Shown piece by piece: positions 1 to 8,800 of a stretch of 46,175 nt of DNA. The translations under genes were made by a program, and so were the position numbers. Each line of letters opens with the position of its first letter. Positions within the stretch are counted from its first letter, which is position 1. The notes under the pieces are model-generated. The model saw only the letters and a list, made by a program, of their open reading frames with translations, had not been told where the DNA came from and did not search any database. The DNA is taken from assembly GCA_030649945.1 (NCBI GenBank), contig JAUSFE010000087.1, forward strand, positions 1 through 46,175, read 5' to 3'. This stretch comes from Dehalococcoidia bacterium. GTDB lineage: Bacteria; Chloroflexota; Dehalococcoidia; SM23-28-2; RBG-16-64-32.

Positions 1-141
1 GTTAAGGCACACCTCGTCGGCCCTATGACTGTGGAAGTCGAGATGGGGAACCTGGCGCGTCAACTAACCGAGGAGACGGCGCTCAACCTGGCCGACCAAT
101 GCTATCGGGCGTGCGGAAAGACTAAACAGGAAATGACTTGA
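1..141 (+). CDS. C-terminal 46 residues of an unidentified protein (5' end outside window)
   Basis: An open frame enters from the left edge and ends at TGA 139-141. The visible tail is mixed helical and polar, contains two cysteines (in QCYRACGK) and gives no recognisable domain. Its stop overlaps the TTG start of the ferredoxin gene by four bases (TTGA), so the two are probably translationally coupled and belong to one operon with the sulfur-metabolism genes that follow. The function cannot be read from this fragment. Confidence 0.6.
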   Translation, partial: VKAHLVGPMTVEVEMGNLARQLTEETALNLADQCYRACGKTKQEMT

Positions 142-425
142 CCTACGTAATCAGCGACCCCTGTATCGGCACCATCGACAAGTCCTGCGTCGAGGTCTGT
201 CCCGTCGACTGCATCCACTTCGAGGAAGGCGTAGACCGCAAGCTGTACATCGACCCTGACCAATGCATCGACTGCGGCGCCTGCGAGCCGGTCTGCCCGG
301 TCACAGCCATTTTCACCGAGGACGATGAGCCTGACGGTCAGAAGGAATACACCGAGATCGACGCGCTCTGGTTCAAGGACAAGGACGCTGCGCGGGCCCG
401 CGTCAACGAGCTGAACCCGGTTTAG
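138..425 (+). CDS. fdxA: Seven-iron ferredoxin (3Fe-4S/4Fe-4S), FdxA type
   Basis: This 95-residue protein is a small soluble electron carrier. Cys9, Cys17 and Cys21-Pro form the first cluster motif, with the usual second cysteine replaced (CIGT instead of CxxC). Cys43, Cys46, Cys49 and Cys53-Pro form the second motif ([12 protein letters not shown]). In the FdxA family this pattern gives one 3Fe-4S and one 4Fe-4S cluster. The start is TTG at 138, overlapping the upstream TGA, with an AGGA-like ribosome site eight bases before it inside the upstream gene. The acidic C-terminal tail is typical. It is a plausible electron donor to the ferredoxin-dependent sulfite reductase 1.5 kb downstream; that pairing is inferred from position only. 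Confidence 0.9.
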   Translation: MTYVISDPCIGTIDKSCVEVCPVDCIHFEEGVDRKLYIDPDQCIDCGACEPVCPVTAIFTEDDEPDGQKEYTEIDALWFKDKDAARARVNELNPV

Positions 426-485
426 ATATCTATCGCCCTGGTGTTCACCGAGGCGCAGCCGGTGAGCTGAAGAAAGGAGTTTCAC

Positions 486-1331
486 ATGGCTCAACACCCA
501 GACTCCGCCGTCCTAGTGGAGACCGAATGGCTCGCTGCCAACGCCAGCGACCCTGGTATGCGGCTAGTGGAGGTGGACGAGGACACAGCCGCTTACGAGG
601 TCGCCCACATCCCCGGCGCCATCGCCTGGCACTGGCAGAAGGACCTGCACGACCCACTGCGCCGAGACTTCATTGACTCCAACGGCTTGCAGGAGCTACT
701 GGCCCGCTCGGGCGTCGGCGATGAAACCACCGTCATCCTCTACGGCGGCAACAACAACTGGTTCGCTGCATACGCCTACTGGTACCTCAAGTACCAGGGC
801 TTCGACAACGTCAAGCTCCTTAACGGCGGACGCAAGAAGTGGGAGCAGGAGAACCGGCCGATGACAGCGGAGCGGCCCACAGTCACACCAGCCGCGACGC
901 CGCCGAGGCTTGCTGGCCCCCGCCCGAACATCCGCGCCTTCAGGGAGGAAGTGCTAGCGAAACAGGGCGGCGAGGCTGTCTTCATCGATGTTCGTTCCCC
1001 TGAGGAGTATCGTGGCGAGCTCCTGGCGCCGCCTCACCTGCCCCAGGAACAGGCCCAGGTCCCGGGCCACGTCCCCGGGGCCAAGAATATCCCCTGGAGC
1101 AAGGCCGCCGACGAGGACGGCACCTTCAAATCCCCAGCAGAGCTGAAGGAGCTCTACGGGTCGCAGGGCGCCGCCGCCGACAGGCCCGTCATCGCCTACT
1201 GCCGCATCGGCGAGCGCTCATCCCACACCTGGTTCGTCCTCCACGAGCTCCTGGGTTACCCGGACGTCAAGAACTACGACGGCTCCTGGACCGAGTACGG
1301 CAGTATGGTGGGTGTTCCCGTAGAACGGTAA
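486..1331 (+). CDS. Two-domain rhodanese-type sulfurtransferase
   Basis: A 281-residue protein with two tandem rhodanese domains (about 8-125 and 145-275). The N-terminal domain is the non-catalytic one. The C-terminal domain carries the active-site loop CRIGERSSHTW, whose cysteine takes the persulfide; this loop matches the thiosulfate sulfurtransferase (CysA/TST) type rather than the CG[S/T]G loop of 3-mercaptopyruvate enzymes. The cytosolic reaction is sulfur transfer from thiosulfate to a thiophilic acceptor. AAAGGAG lies six bases before ATG 486. The gene follows the ferredoxin by 60 bases and precedes sulfite reductase, which suggests a joint role in assimilating or detoxifying inorganic sulfur compounds. 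Length is normal and the frame is intact. Confidence 0.92.
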   Translation: MAQHPDSAVLVETEWLAANASDPGMRLVEVDEDTAAYEVAHIPGAIAWHWQKDLHDPLRRDFIDSNGLQELLARSGVGDETTVILYGGNNNWFAAYAYWYLKYQGFDNVKLLNGGRKKWEQENRPMTAERPTVTPAATPPRLAGPRPNIRAFREEVLAKQGGEAVFIDVRSPEEYRGELLAPPHLPQEQAQVPGHVPGAKNIPWSKAADEDGTFKSPAELKELYGSQGAAADRPVIAYCRIGERSSHTWFVLHELLGYPDVKNYDGSWTEYGSMVGVPVER

Positions 1332-1372
1332 GCATGCATGGGTAACGGCCCTGCGAGTGACAGGCGGTTGTG

Positions 1373-1579
1373 ATGGGCAAGACCTCACTCCGCAGCGAGT
1401 GTGAATCGGCGGTCGACTCTTCCACCTGCCAACATCACTGGCTCATCGAGACTCCCCAGGGCACCAGCAGCAAGGGGCACTGCAAGAAGTGTGGCGCAGA
1501 GCGAGAATTTCTCAATTCGTTGAGCAACGATCTGTGGCGGCATAGCTCCGACTACTGGCGGAGGGACGACCTTTGGTAG
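1373..1579 (+). CDS. Small CxxC zinc-ribbon-like protein, unknown function
   Basis: A 68-residue hydrophilic protein starting at ATG 1373 (a GTG lies one codon upstream at 1370). The middle has C-x-HH-W followed about 16 residues later by CKKCGAEREF, a pattern that suggests a single mononuclear metal site (Cys/His plus CxxC). The C-terminus is rich in Trp, Tyr and Asp/Arg. Similar short 'QHHW...G.CKKCG..REF' proteins occur as conserved hypotheticals in Actinobacteria and Chloroflexota as I recall, but no function is known to me. It sits 41 bases after the rhodanese gene, probably in the same transcript. No strong ribosome site is visible. Confidence 0.6.
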   Translation: MGKTSLRSECESAVDSSTCQHHWLIETPQGTSSKGHCKKCGAEREFLNSLSNDLWRHSSDYWRRDDLW

Positions 1580-1944
1580 AGGGTACGGCCCCTGGGATGG
1601 CCTGGGCTCCGCCCGCCAAGTCATCGATCAAGAAGAGGTGGCTGTCATGCCGGGACGCGCCGGGGGCAAGCTCGCGCTTGTCGCGCAAGGAAGACGCGTC
1701 GTTTGGCTCACAGGCTGGCGGTTTCTATGCTGGACCGAAACCGGAGAAACATCTATGCTCGAAGGCCTCTCATATCTGCCAGGCGCTATCGCCTGGCTTT
1801 TTTCCTCCGTTTCAAGCCAGCCTGGCGATGGCGGGGAGGCTCCCTGATGCCGGAACTCAGTTGAAAGGAGAAGTCAGAACGCTTGCCACCTCCAGAAGTG
1901 TCGGCTGGCCTCAGTGGTAGCGCATCTGGTGGGAGATCAGGTAG
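1580..1944 (+). other. Long leader upstream of sulfite reductase, no convincing gene
   Basis: This 365-base stretch between the zinc protein and sulfite reductase holds a strong hairpin with a T run (listed separately) about 140 bases before the sir start. A 66-codon frame at 1647-1847 with a GAGGTGG site exists, but it reads through the hairpin and its composition does not look like a protein. I tried to match S-box, cobalamin, ZTP and fluoride riboswitch signatures by eye and saw none. The arrangement would suit an attenuator controlling sir, or simply the end of the upstream operon. Confidence 0.5.
1778..1803 (+). terminator. Rho-independent terminator or attenuator before sulfite reductase
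   Basis: A perfect 8-bp stem (GCCAGGCG at 1778-1785, CGCCTGGC at 1790-1797) closes a CTAT loop and is followed directly by six T (1798-1803). This is a textbook intrinsic terminator on the + strand. It ends the ferredoxin-rhodanese transcript or acts as an attenuator for sir. Confidence 0.85.
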
Positions 1945-3675
1945 GTGCAGGAGATGGACGAGAGAGTTAAGAGCTCCGACGCCGGCGAAGCCGGGACGAG
2001 ATCCAAGGTCGAACTTCTCAAGGAAGGCAGCGACTACCTGCGCGGCACTCTCCGAGAGGAACTCGCCACGGATGCCACGTACTTCCCCGAGGAGGACGTG
2101 CAGATCCTCAAATTCCACGGCATTTATCAGCAGGACGACCGCGATCTGCGTCAGCAGCTCAAGCGAGAGGGCAAGGAGAAATACTACTCCTGCATGATTC
2201 GCTGCAAAAACCCCGGCGGCGTCTTAACCCCCGAGCAGTACTTGGCGGAGGACGAAGTCGCGTCCCTTTATGCCAACGGAAGCCTTCGTATAACCACGCG
2301 TCAGGACTTCCAGCTGCATGGGGTCCTCAAGCAGAACCTCAAGGACGCCCTCAGGGCGATCAACGAGAAATTGATAACGACGTTGGGCGCCTGCGGCGAC
2401 GTGGAGCGCAACGTTATGTGCTGCCCGGCTCCAGCGGAGGACCGAGTGCACTCTCAGATAGAGTGGTACGCCCGCTTGCTAAGCGACCGTCTTCTGCCGC
2501 GCACTGGAGCCTACTACGAGGTGTGGCTGAACGGCGACAAGGTCGTGTCCACAGAGCCGGAAGTCGAGCCCCTGTACGGCACGGTCTACCTTCCCCGCAA
2601 GTTCAAGACCGGCATCGCCTTTCCAGGGGACAACTGTATCGACGTCTACACCCAGGATATCGGCATTGTCGCGATGCTTGAGGGCGACGAGCTGTTAGGC
2701 TTCAATGTCTTGGTGGGCGGCGGGCAGGCCATGACGCACGGTATCAAGACAACCTTCCCTCGCCAGGCCGACCCCATCGCATTTGTCAAACCAGACCATC
2801 TGGTTCCCGTGGTGGAGACTATCGTCAGCATCCAGCGCGATCACGGTGATCGGGCCAACCGCAAGCACGCCCGCATGAAATATCTGGTGGAAGAATGGGG
2901 CATGGCCAGGTTTAAGACTGAGATGGACCAGCGTCTGGGCTACCAGTTGCCTCCCGCCACCGCTATCCAGTGGGAAGGAGTGGACGATCACCTGGGCTGG
3001 CACCCCCAAGGGGATGGACGCTGGTACCTGGGGGTATATGTGGAGAATGGCCGCATCAAAGATAGCGAGGACGTGACGCTCAAGACAGGCTTTCGCAGGC
3101 TGGTGGAGACCTTCCGGCCAGGCATCCGTCTGACCCCTCAGCAAAACATACTGTTCACAGACATCGCCGAGGAACACAAGCCAGCCGTGAACGCCTTGCT
3201 GCGGGAGCACAACATCGCCCAGTTGAGCGAAATTTCCAACGCCCTTCGATACGCCATGGCGTGTCCGGCCCTGCCTACCTGCGGCCTGGCCGTGAGCGAT
3301 GCCGAACGGGCCCTGCCCTCCGTGGTCCGCGGACTGGAGCGAGAGATAGTGAGGTTGGGCCTGGAGCAGGAGAAGATCTGGATTCGCATGGTAGGGTGCC
3401 CCAACGGCTGCGCCCGGCCGTACCTGGGCGACCTGGGGTTCGTTGGCCGGACCCTCAACGCCTACAACGTTTACGTCGGCGGCGACTTTGAGGGCACGCG
3501 CCTGAACCAGCTCTATGCAGAGATGATTCCCACCGACCTGCTGGTCGCGACGGTAGGCCCGCTTCTGGTCATGTACAAGGAGCAACGTCAGCCCGGCGAG
3601 CGCTTCGGTGACTTCTGCTATCGGGTCGGGGTGGAGGCCCTCAGAGAATTCGCCGCGGGTCAGGCGTCCTCTTGA
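1945..3675 (+). CDS. sir: Ferredoxin-dependent sulfite reductase (siroheme, 4Fe-4S)
   Basis: A 576-residue hemoprotein of the nitrite/sulfite reductase family. It catalyses six-electron reduction of sulfite to sulfide (or nitrite to ammonia) with ferredoxin as donor. The cluster and siroheme ligands are visible as CPALPTC (Cys440, Cys446) and GCPNGC (Cys485, Cys489). The motif ACPALPTCGLAVSDAERALP resembles sulfite rather than nitrite reductases, and the rhodanese and ferredoxin neighbours support that. Two ferrodoxin-like half domains flank the siroheme repeats as usual, and the length is normal. The start is taken as GTG 1945 with GGGAG nine bases upstream; ATG 1954 is an alternative. The cytosolic product sulfide would feed cysteine synthesis. 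Nitrite reductase cannot be fully excluded from sequence alone. Confidence 0.9.
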   Translation: MQEMDERVKSSDAGEAGTRSKVELLKEGSDYLRGTLREELATDATYFPEEDVQILKFHGIYQQDDRDLRQQLKREGKEKYYSCMIRCKNPGGVLTPEQYLAEDEVASLYANGSLRITTRQDFQLHGVLKQNLKDALRAINEKLITTLGACGDVERNVMCCPAPAEDRVHSQIEWYARLLSDRLLPRTGAYYEVWLNGDKVVSTEPEVEPLYGTVYLPRKFKTGIAFPGDNCIDVYTQDIGIVAMLEGDELLGFNVLVGGGQAMTHGIKTTFPRQADPIAFVKPDHLVPVVETIVSIQRDHGDRANRKHARMKYLVEEWGMARFKTEMDQRLGYQLPPATAIQWEGVDDHLGWHPQGDGRWYLGVYVENGRIKDSEDVTLKTGFRRLVETFRPGIRLTPQQNILFTDIAEEHKPAVNALLREHNIAQLSEISNALRYAMACPALPTCGLAVSDAERALPSVVRGLEREIVRLGLEQEKIWIRMVGCPNGCARPYLGDLGFVGRTLNAYNVYVGGDFEGTRLNQLYAEMIPTDLLVATVGPLLVMYKEQRQPGERFGDFCYRVGVEALREFAAGQASS

Positions 3676-3717
3676 TCTCGCCACCGCGAAGGGCAGGAGC
3701 AGGCGTGGGAGAAAACT

Positions 3718-3819
3718 ATGCCTGAGAAGAAGACGAAAGCCACGACGACGTTGGTAGGTGTTCGGGATGCCGCCGCAGCTTCGTTCAACACCGGGGTGTG
3801 CCGATGCTCGGAATACTAA
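3718..3819 (+). CDS. Possible 33-residue small ORF between sir and the NuoI-like gene
   Basis: ATG 3718 opens a 33-codon frame ending at TAA 3817-3819. GGGAG lies six to ten bases before the ATG. The product starts with a basic MPEKKTKATTT segment and ends with CRC, and its end overlaps the start of the NuoI-like gene by 16 bases in another frame. Its location, ribosome site and overlap fit a coupled small gene, but the sequence matches nothing I know and could be chance. Confidence 0.25.
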   Translation: MPEKKTKATTTLVGVRDAAAASFNTGVCRCSEY

Positions 3820-4616
3820 GGGCGCTCGCGACAACCGCGCGGAACGCTCTTCGGACTCCCGTCACGGTGCAGTACCCTGATCAGACCAGGAAGCTACCCG
3901 GCCGCAATCGCGGTCTACCGTTGTTGACGTGGGATCACGAACATGATGAGCCGATCTGCATCGGCTGCCGGCAGTGCGCCGTGGAGTGTCCGGTAGAGTG
4001 CATCACCGTCGTCGGCCCCAAAGAGAATCACAGATACCGTCCGACAGATCACGATGAAGAGGCCTGTCGGGCCGCGAACAATGGCCGCTGCCAACACATC
4101 AGTCCCCGCAGGACATTGCCCGAGGGCTTTCTAATTGATGAAAATCGCTGCATGCGCTGCGGCCTTTGCGAAGAGGTCTGCCCAACCGATCAGGAGCGAT
4201 ACGGGTATCAAAAGGCGATTGTCTTGGGTACAGGTCACCTTTCAATCCAAAGTTCTGTCTACGACCGAAGCGACAATGTCTTGGATCTTGATGGTCTAAC
4301 CCACCATTCACGGGTGCTCAAACTGGAACTCAACGCTGTGATGGGCACCAAGCCGCCGAAAGAAGACCTGCTGGTCAACTCGCCAGAGGCAGCCGGCTTG
4401 CGCCTGCAAGGCCCGGCGGGCTTGAGCTTGGACGGCGCAAAGCCACGGCTCATGCGAGACCGATCGCTATCGACAGCAACGCGATTCAGAATTCGCTGGC
4501 TCAAACTCTACAGCAGATTCTGGTTGCTCAAGCGAGGACTACCGCTCAGAAGCAAACCGCAGACCAACGGAGAAGCCCCTTCGGGCGAGGCTGATAGCTC
4601 AGCAGATGGAGGATAG
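3804..4616 (+). CDS. NuoI-like 2x[4Fe-4S] ferredoxin with basic C-terminal extension
   Basis: About 270 residues. The first 160 resemble the NADH-quinone oxidoreductase chain I family: a membrane-proximal start (LRALATTARNALRTPVTVQYP), then CIGCRQCAVECP and CMRCGLCEEVCPT, each followed by the proline typical of 8Fe ferredoxin folds. The two cluster motifs are separated by a long insert (about 55 residues, containing one extra Cys). The last 100 residues have no iron-sulfur motif; they are rich in Arg, Leu and Trp and end in a Ser/Glu/Gly tail. ATG 3804 has GGGGTG five bases upstream; GTG 3798 is possible. No other nuo genes are nearby, so it probably works as a stand-alone electron-transfer subunit, perhaps feeding electrons from a quinol or hydrogenase-like donor to ferredoxin or sulfite reductase. 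That role is inference. Confidence 0.75.
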   Translation: MLGILRALATTARNALRTPVTVQYPDQTRKLPGRNRGLPLLTWDHEHDEPICIGCRQCAVECPVECITVVGPKENHRYRPTDHDEEACRAANNGRCQHISPRRTLPEGFLIDENRCMRCGLCEEVCPTDQERYGYQKAIVLGTGHLSIQSSVYDRSDNVLDLDGLTHHSRVLKLELNAVMGTKPPKEDLLVNSPEAAGLRLQGPAGLSLDGAKPRLMRDRSLSTATRFRIRWLKLYSRFWLLKRGLPLRSKPQTNGEAPSGEADSSADGG

Positions 4617-4618
4617 CG

Positions 4619-4753
4619 ATGATCGCCTGTTCCCGTTGCAAGCCGAGCAAGAGCAACTGCGCGAATATCTACTACAAGATGCTGCTCGCCCCGAGCGGTC
4701 GTTTGCTCCTAGTCCGTGCTGCCACAGGAACGGAGGTGACTCGTGGCCCGTGA
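4619..4753 (+). CDS. 44-residue cysteine-containing small protein
   Basis: ATG 4619 lies three bases after the NuoI-like stop, and GGAGGA (4608-4613) sits five bases before it, a near-ideal ribosome site. The product starts MIACSRCKPSKSNCANIYYK: a CxxC plus a third Cys, then a hydrophobic LLLV stretch. It ends at TGA 4751-4753 and overlaps the next gene by 11 bases in another frame. The strong ribosome site, tight packing and metal-binding-like Cys pattern support a real small gene. The function is unknown. Confidence 0.5.
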   Translation: MIACSRCKPSKSNCANIYYKMLLAPSGRLLLVRAATGTEVTRGP

Positions 4754-4955
4754 CGCTGTCATCCACCGCGTCAACCCTTACCTGCTCCACGGCGAGCAGT
4801 ATTACGAGATCCACTACTCCTATACCAACGAGCCAGACACGCTCCGCCAGTCCCGCATCGCCCACGATTACATCTACCCCAACCCGCAAGAGGGTGACCA
4901 CGTCTTCATCGAGGCCCTCCTCAACGTCATCACCGAGATCAAGAAAAAGGGATGA
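4743..4955 (+). CDS. Conserved-looking 70-residue hypothetical protein
   Basis: GTG 4743 has a perfect GGAGGT (4732-4737) five bases upstream. The 70-residue product is acidic and aromatic (HYSYTNEPDTLRQSRIAHDY) and ends in a helical FIEALLNVITEIKKK tail, with no Cys and no membrane segment. It overlaps the 44-residue ORF before it and the ATGA of the following frame, which places it in the same compact cluster as the NuoI-like gene. I do not recognise the family. Its composition and ribosome site make it a convincing gene. Confidence 0.65.
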   Translation: MARDAVIHRVNPYLLHGEQYYEIHYSYTNEPDTLRQSRIAHDYIYPNPQEGDHVFIEALLNVITEIKKKG

Positions 4956-5161
4956 GCGATTGGAGCGCCGGCCTTCCTGAGACGGGCTTGATGCTGAGCG
5001 TAAGGCAGCGGGACCTGGCGGTCGCCCTAGGGGAGGTGCGGCGACGGGACGCTTGCAAGATCGCAGGAGCCCTCGCCCCCGACGTCCGACATAGGCTGGT
5101 CGCGGCCCTGGCGTTGTCGTGCAGGAAACGGGCGGAGCCCCAGAGACGTCCTAGCCTGTGA
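4952..5161 (+). CDS. Doubtful 69-residue ORF coupled by ATGA overlap
   Basis: ATG 4952 overlaps the preceding TGA in an ATGA arrangement. The product is Arg/Ala/Leu-rich (about 12 Arg) with two Cys and no motif. The only ribosome-site candidate is a run of A and GGG just before the start. Coupling favours it; the composition is what random GC-rich sequence gives. It could equally be spacer. Confidence 0.25.
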   Translation: MSDWSAGLPETGLMLSVRQRDLAVALGEVRRRDACKIAGALAPDVRHRLVAALALSCRKRAEPQRRPSL

Positions 5162-5171
5162 TCGGTTCAGG

Positions 5172-5786
5172 GTGACCACGGTGCCGGGCGAACCGTCCAA
5201 CGACCAATCGGCCTCGGACGACTGGTTGAGCGAAGGGAATCCCAACACCGGTCAGCCCCCCGGAGACCTCGGTAGGCATCCTGAAAACACGAGGACCGCT
5301 AGAATGATCACCGGCAGGCCGACGTTGTCAGATCGAAACGATCGAGCTGATGTAACGGCGGCCAAGGCCGCCCGTGAGCACGAGGCAATCGTCACGGCTG
5401 TTCACATACTCGAGAAGGCGTTGGCATCCCCGGCTGTGGGCCGGGAAGCGGCTTGGAAGCGAAACGCAGCTCCTGCGCTACGCGAGGTCATCGAGTCTTT
5501 GAAGGCGCATCGCGAGTCCGCTGAGAATCAAGGCGGCGTCTTAGCCGAGGCGGAAGCTGTGCTAGGCCGTCCGCCGGCGCTCGCGGCCGCACGGAATCAG
5601 CATACGCGCTTAACGAGGGAGGCCAATCAACTGCTCGTGGCGCTCATTACGGAGGATCCAAAGCGCAGCTTCCGCGAGATCCGTCGGCGCGGCCGGCGCC
5701 TGACATCGTTACTACACGACCATCGAGCCCTCGAAGCTGATCTGATCATGGAAGCTTTCGAGCGCGACATTGGCGGCGAAGCTTGA
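5172..5786 (+). CDS. Hemerythrin-like four-helix protein
   Basis: Up to 204 residues, predicted almost wholly helical after a disordered N-terminus. From about residue 65 the pattern (AREHEAIVTAVHILEKAL, KAHRESAE, NQHTRLTREA, LLHDHRALEADLIMEAFERD) resembles hemerythrin/HHE-like proteins common in Actinobacteria and Chloroflexota, in which His and Glu residues on four helices can hold a di-iron centre. Not all canonical ligands are obvious, so metal binding is uncertain. The start is unclear: GTG 5172, GTG 5181 and ATG 5304 are all possible, and the disordered first 44 residues make the last plausible. It ends the + strand sulfur cluster and converges with the Tad locus. Confidence 0.6.
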   Translation: MTTVPGEPSNDQSASDDWLSEGNPNTGQPPGDLGRHPENTRTARMITGRPTLSDRNDRADVTAAKAAREHEAIVTAVHILEKALASPAVGREAAWKRNAAPALREVIESLKAHRESAENQGGVLAEAEAVLGRPPALAAARNQHTRLTREANQLLVALITEDPKRSFREIRRRGRRLTSLLHDHRALEADLIMEAFERDIGGEA

Positions 5787-5845
5787 GCGCGGATCGTCTG
5801 GCGGAGGTTGAGCCCTGCCATGGCACCGATATTCTCTGATAATAA

Positions 5846-8800
5846 TCAAGAATCGTTTGAGGCTGAGACACCATTCGACGTAGCTCGACGCGTCAGCTGT
5901 TCCACCAATGCCGTCGTTTCCGGCAACGGTTCGACCTTCCCGTCCTCGAGCTCGCGTCGCAACGACTCCCTGAGCATCTTGAAAGTCCGGCGGACGCTGT
6001 TCCCGTCGCCGAGCCTCGCCTGACAGCGCATCAGGGCCCGCGCCGCCTCCTCATCGATCGGGTCTCTGGATAAGATGGCTTGATAGAACGACACCGCCTT
6101 CTTAACGTCGCGACACTCCAAAGCCAGACGACCGGCTTCGTGAGCCGCGGCGACGAATCGGCGTTGGTAGTCGCGGCGATAAGCGTCAGCCCATTCGTAG
6201 GATTCGCCAACGAGGAAGTCACCCTTGTAGATGGCCAGCGCGCGGTCGTACTCGATGAGGGCATCGGCGCCTTGGAGTGTCTCGGCGCGTCGCAGGTGGG
6301 CGTCGAAGGCGTCGAGGTCCACCCGGAAGACGCCCGATAGAAGTTGATAGCGTTGCTCCGAAATCGTGAGCAACCGGCCATTCGGGCTTGGATCGGCTGC
6401 CTTCAGCGTCTTGCGAACGTAGTATGCAGCGTTTGAAAGGAGGTGTTCGACCTGGTTGGCGGATTCGTCGGGCCAGAGAGCTTCCGCGGCTTCACCCCGT
6501 GGCACCTTGGTGCCGCCTCTCGCGATGAGGTAGGCGAGGAGCTCCCGCGCCTTCTGTATCGTCCATCCGGTTACCTCTTGGTCGCCCGTGAATACTTGAA
6601 ATGAGCCAAAGCACCGGACCTCGAATATCGGATGCTCCGTGGGCGGCTTCTCGACGTCGGGCGCAGGCTCATCCGCCACCATGAGCGCCGCCTGTCTGCT
6701 CCCCCGGCCTGCGGAACTTTCGAGCGGTCGAGGGTCACTGACCGGACCCGGTAGCTCCGCCGCCGCGACGGGCTCTGCTGAGGGCGCCAATTCGTCTTCC
6801 AAAGGCCCTTCATCCAACGCGTCAATCTGCTCTACGGCAGGTCCGTCGGCGCCAGCGGTCTCGCCCGCAGAATGGTTTGATGCGATCGCCTCGGCCGCGA
6901 CCCATTCCTCCGGTTCCGCATGACGCCGGAGCGGTTGGGCGCGCACTTCGACCGCCTTCAGAACAATTGGCGCGTCCCGGCCGATGGTTAGCGACAATTC
7001 GTCCGGATTGGTCTCGCTCCATTCGAATGCAACCCGTGCGCCGAACATATTGGTGACATCCACGGGCTGTTGCGCTACGCAGATCGTGAAGATCCCGTGC
7101 TCCGGACCACGGTGTACAGCGGTTTCAAGCCGGGTGAGTTCGTCCATGCCTTTCCCCGAAAGAAGCAACAGCGCCACGATCAAGGGCCGAGAGCCCCTAT
7201 CGACGGACGACTGTCGCGATACGATCTCCTCTTCCAGGTCGGCAGCCAGTTGCTCGATCGAACGCGTGTCGGTCTCCCCCTCAGAGAAACGTGGAATCCG
7301 CCCGACGATGTTGTCCTGGCCGGAACCCCCCGCCATCAACGACAGTTTGTCTGCTGGGTGGAGAGTGCTGAGACTCGACACCCACGAGGAAATCACCTGC
7401 GAGGTCTCGATCTCGCCGCCGGTCATTAGGGCGCTCCCGGCTGCCTTAAGGTTCAGGTAATAGATCCCATCTTCGGTCGCACCAACCGGAAGAAGTAGGA
7501 CCGCTGAGGACGGGTCCTGGCGGTCGAGGAGCATCCCGGCGAGCCTCTGGAAGCGCGAGAGCTTCAGTTGGACCCGAGTCGGACTGAGGGCTTCGGCGTC
7601 GACGGCGCAGGCCAGTCGCCGGCCGGCATCAAAACGACTGCGCACGAGCGCGTCAGCATCGCCGGGGGCGCAGTCGATAGTGAAGTCAAGGAAACGTTCG
7701 CACTCTCGCACCAACAATAGACGCGCGTCTTCGAATCCAAGTTCGCGCAGTGTCACGAGCAGGCTGCTCGCCGCAAGATCTACCCTGCCAGCGTCACCAG
7801 TCGAGTGTTTGTGCCTGGCGACGGCGCCGTTCCCAGTACCCCGTCGCTGGCGGAGTTGCCGCACGATCAAGGCCACGCCGGCGGCGGCACCGAGACTCGC
7901 GGCCGCAGCGAGCACGGTTCCCCCGAACGGGGTTGGCAACTCGAATGATCCCGTTCCGCCATCGGGCGACTCGGGCAACGCGAAGGAGGTGGGCATCGGA
8001 GGAGCAGGTGAACTAGATGGCACGCTCGGCTGCGCCGTGGGCGATGCGGTCGCGAGGATTGTCGCCGTTGGCGGTGGGGTTGGCTGAATAGCCGGAGGAG
8101 GTTCGCTTGGCGATGCAGCGACTGGTAGCTCAAGCACCCAACCGGAAAAGATGCGGCTGGGATCGACGAACTGCGTACCTCCGCCCATGTCTCGACCCTT
8201 GTTCAGCTCCCATATCTCAGTCCAGCGCAGCCCGCCGCCGAGAAGGCTCTCAGCGATGCGCCACAGCGAATCGCCCTCGCGGACGCGGTACTTAGTGTGC
8301 TCGCCTTCCGGACAGGCATTTTGTCCAGGCATCGGCACTTCTAGCACCCAGCCAGGCCGGATGAGGCTTGGGTCTGAAAAGGTCTCGCCGCTTGTCATGA
8401 TTCGACCCGCGTTGGCCTCGAAGATTGTCGTGTAGAGCGACCCGTCTCCGTAAAACCGGTTCGCAATATTCCACAAGGTGTCGCCATCGGCAACCGTATA
8501 CGACACGACCTCGGCGCTGGCGGCTGCAGCGCCGAAATGTCCGTTTGACAGTTCCAAAGTTTCCGGACGGCCGATACTCGCCGCGTAGTACACTCGCGGC
8601 TCCGTAGCGTTGACTGTGGCGACGACGGGCTCTGCTGATGCCGCTGACGGATCCGTGCGAAGCCACGCTGAAACGATCAGAACACCCGCCAGAGAGCCAT
8701 CAACCATCCGCCGAACCGGGGGCAGAGTGATAAGGTCACTGAACCGCAGGGCGGCCCGCCCCCAGGCTGCGCCGTCCGCCGCCCGCGCCGCAATCTCGCA

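Noticed and set aside
1573..1920. Reading frames in the sir leader (115 and 69 codons)
   Set aside because: They read through the terminator hairpin, have odd Trp/Arg/Cys composition, and match nothing.
1900..1981. tRNA-like sequence (CTCAGTGGTAGCGCATCTGG and a 5-bp GTCGG/CCGAC outer pairing)
   Set aside because: The anticodon stem has only about three pairs, no TTCRA T-loop is present, and the segment overlaps the sir start. The D-arm resemblance seems fortuitous or a decayed relic.
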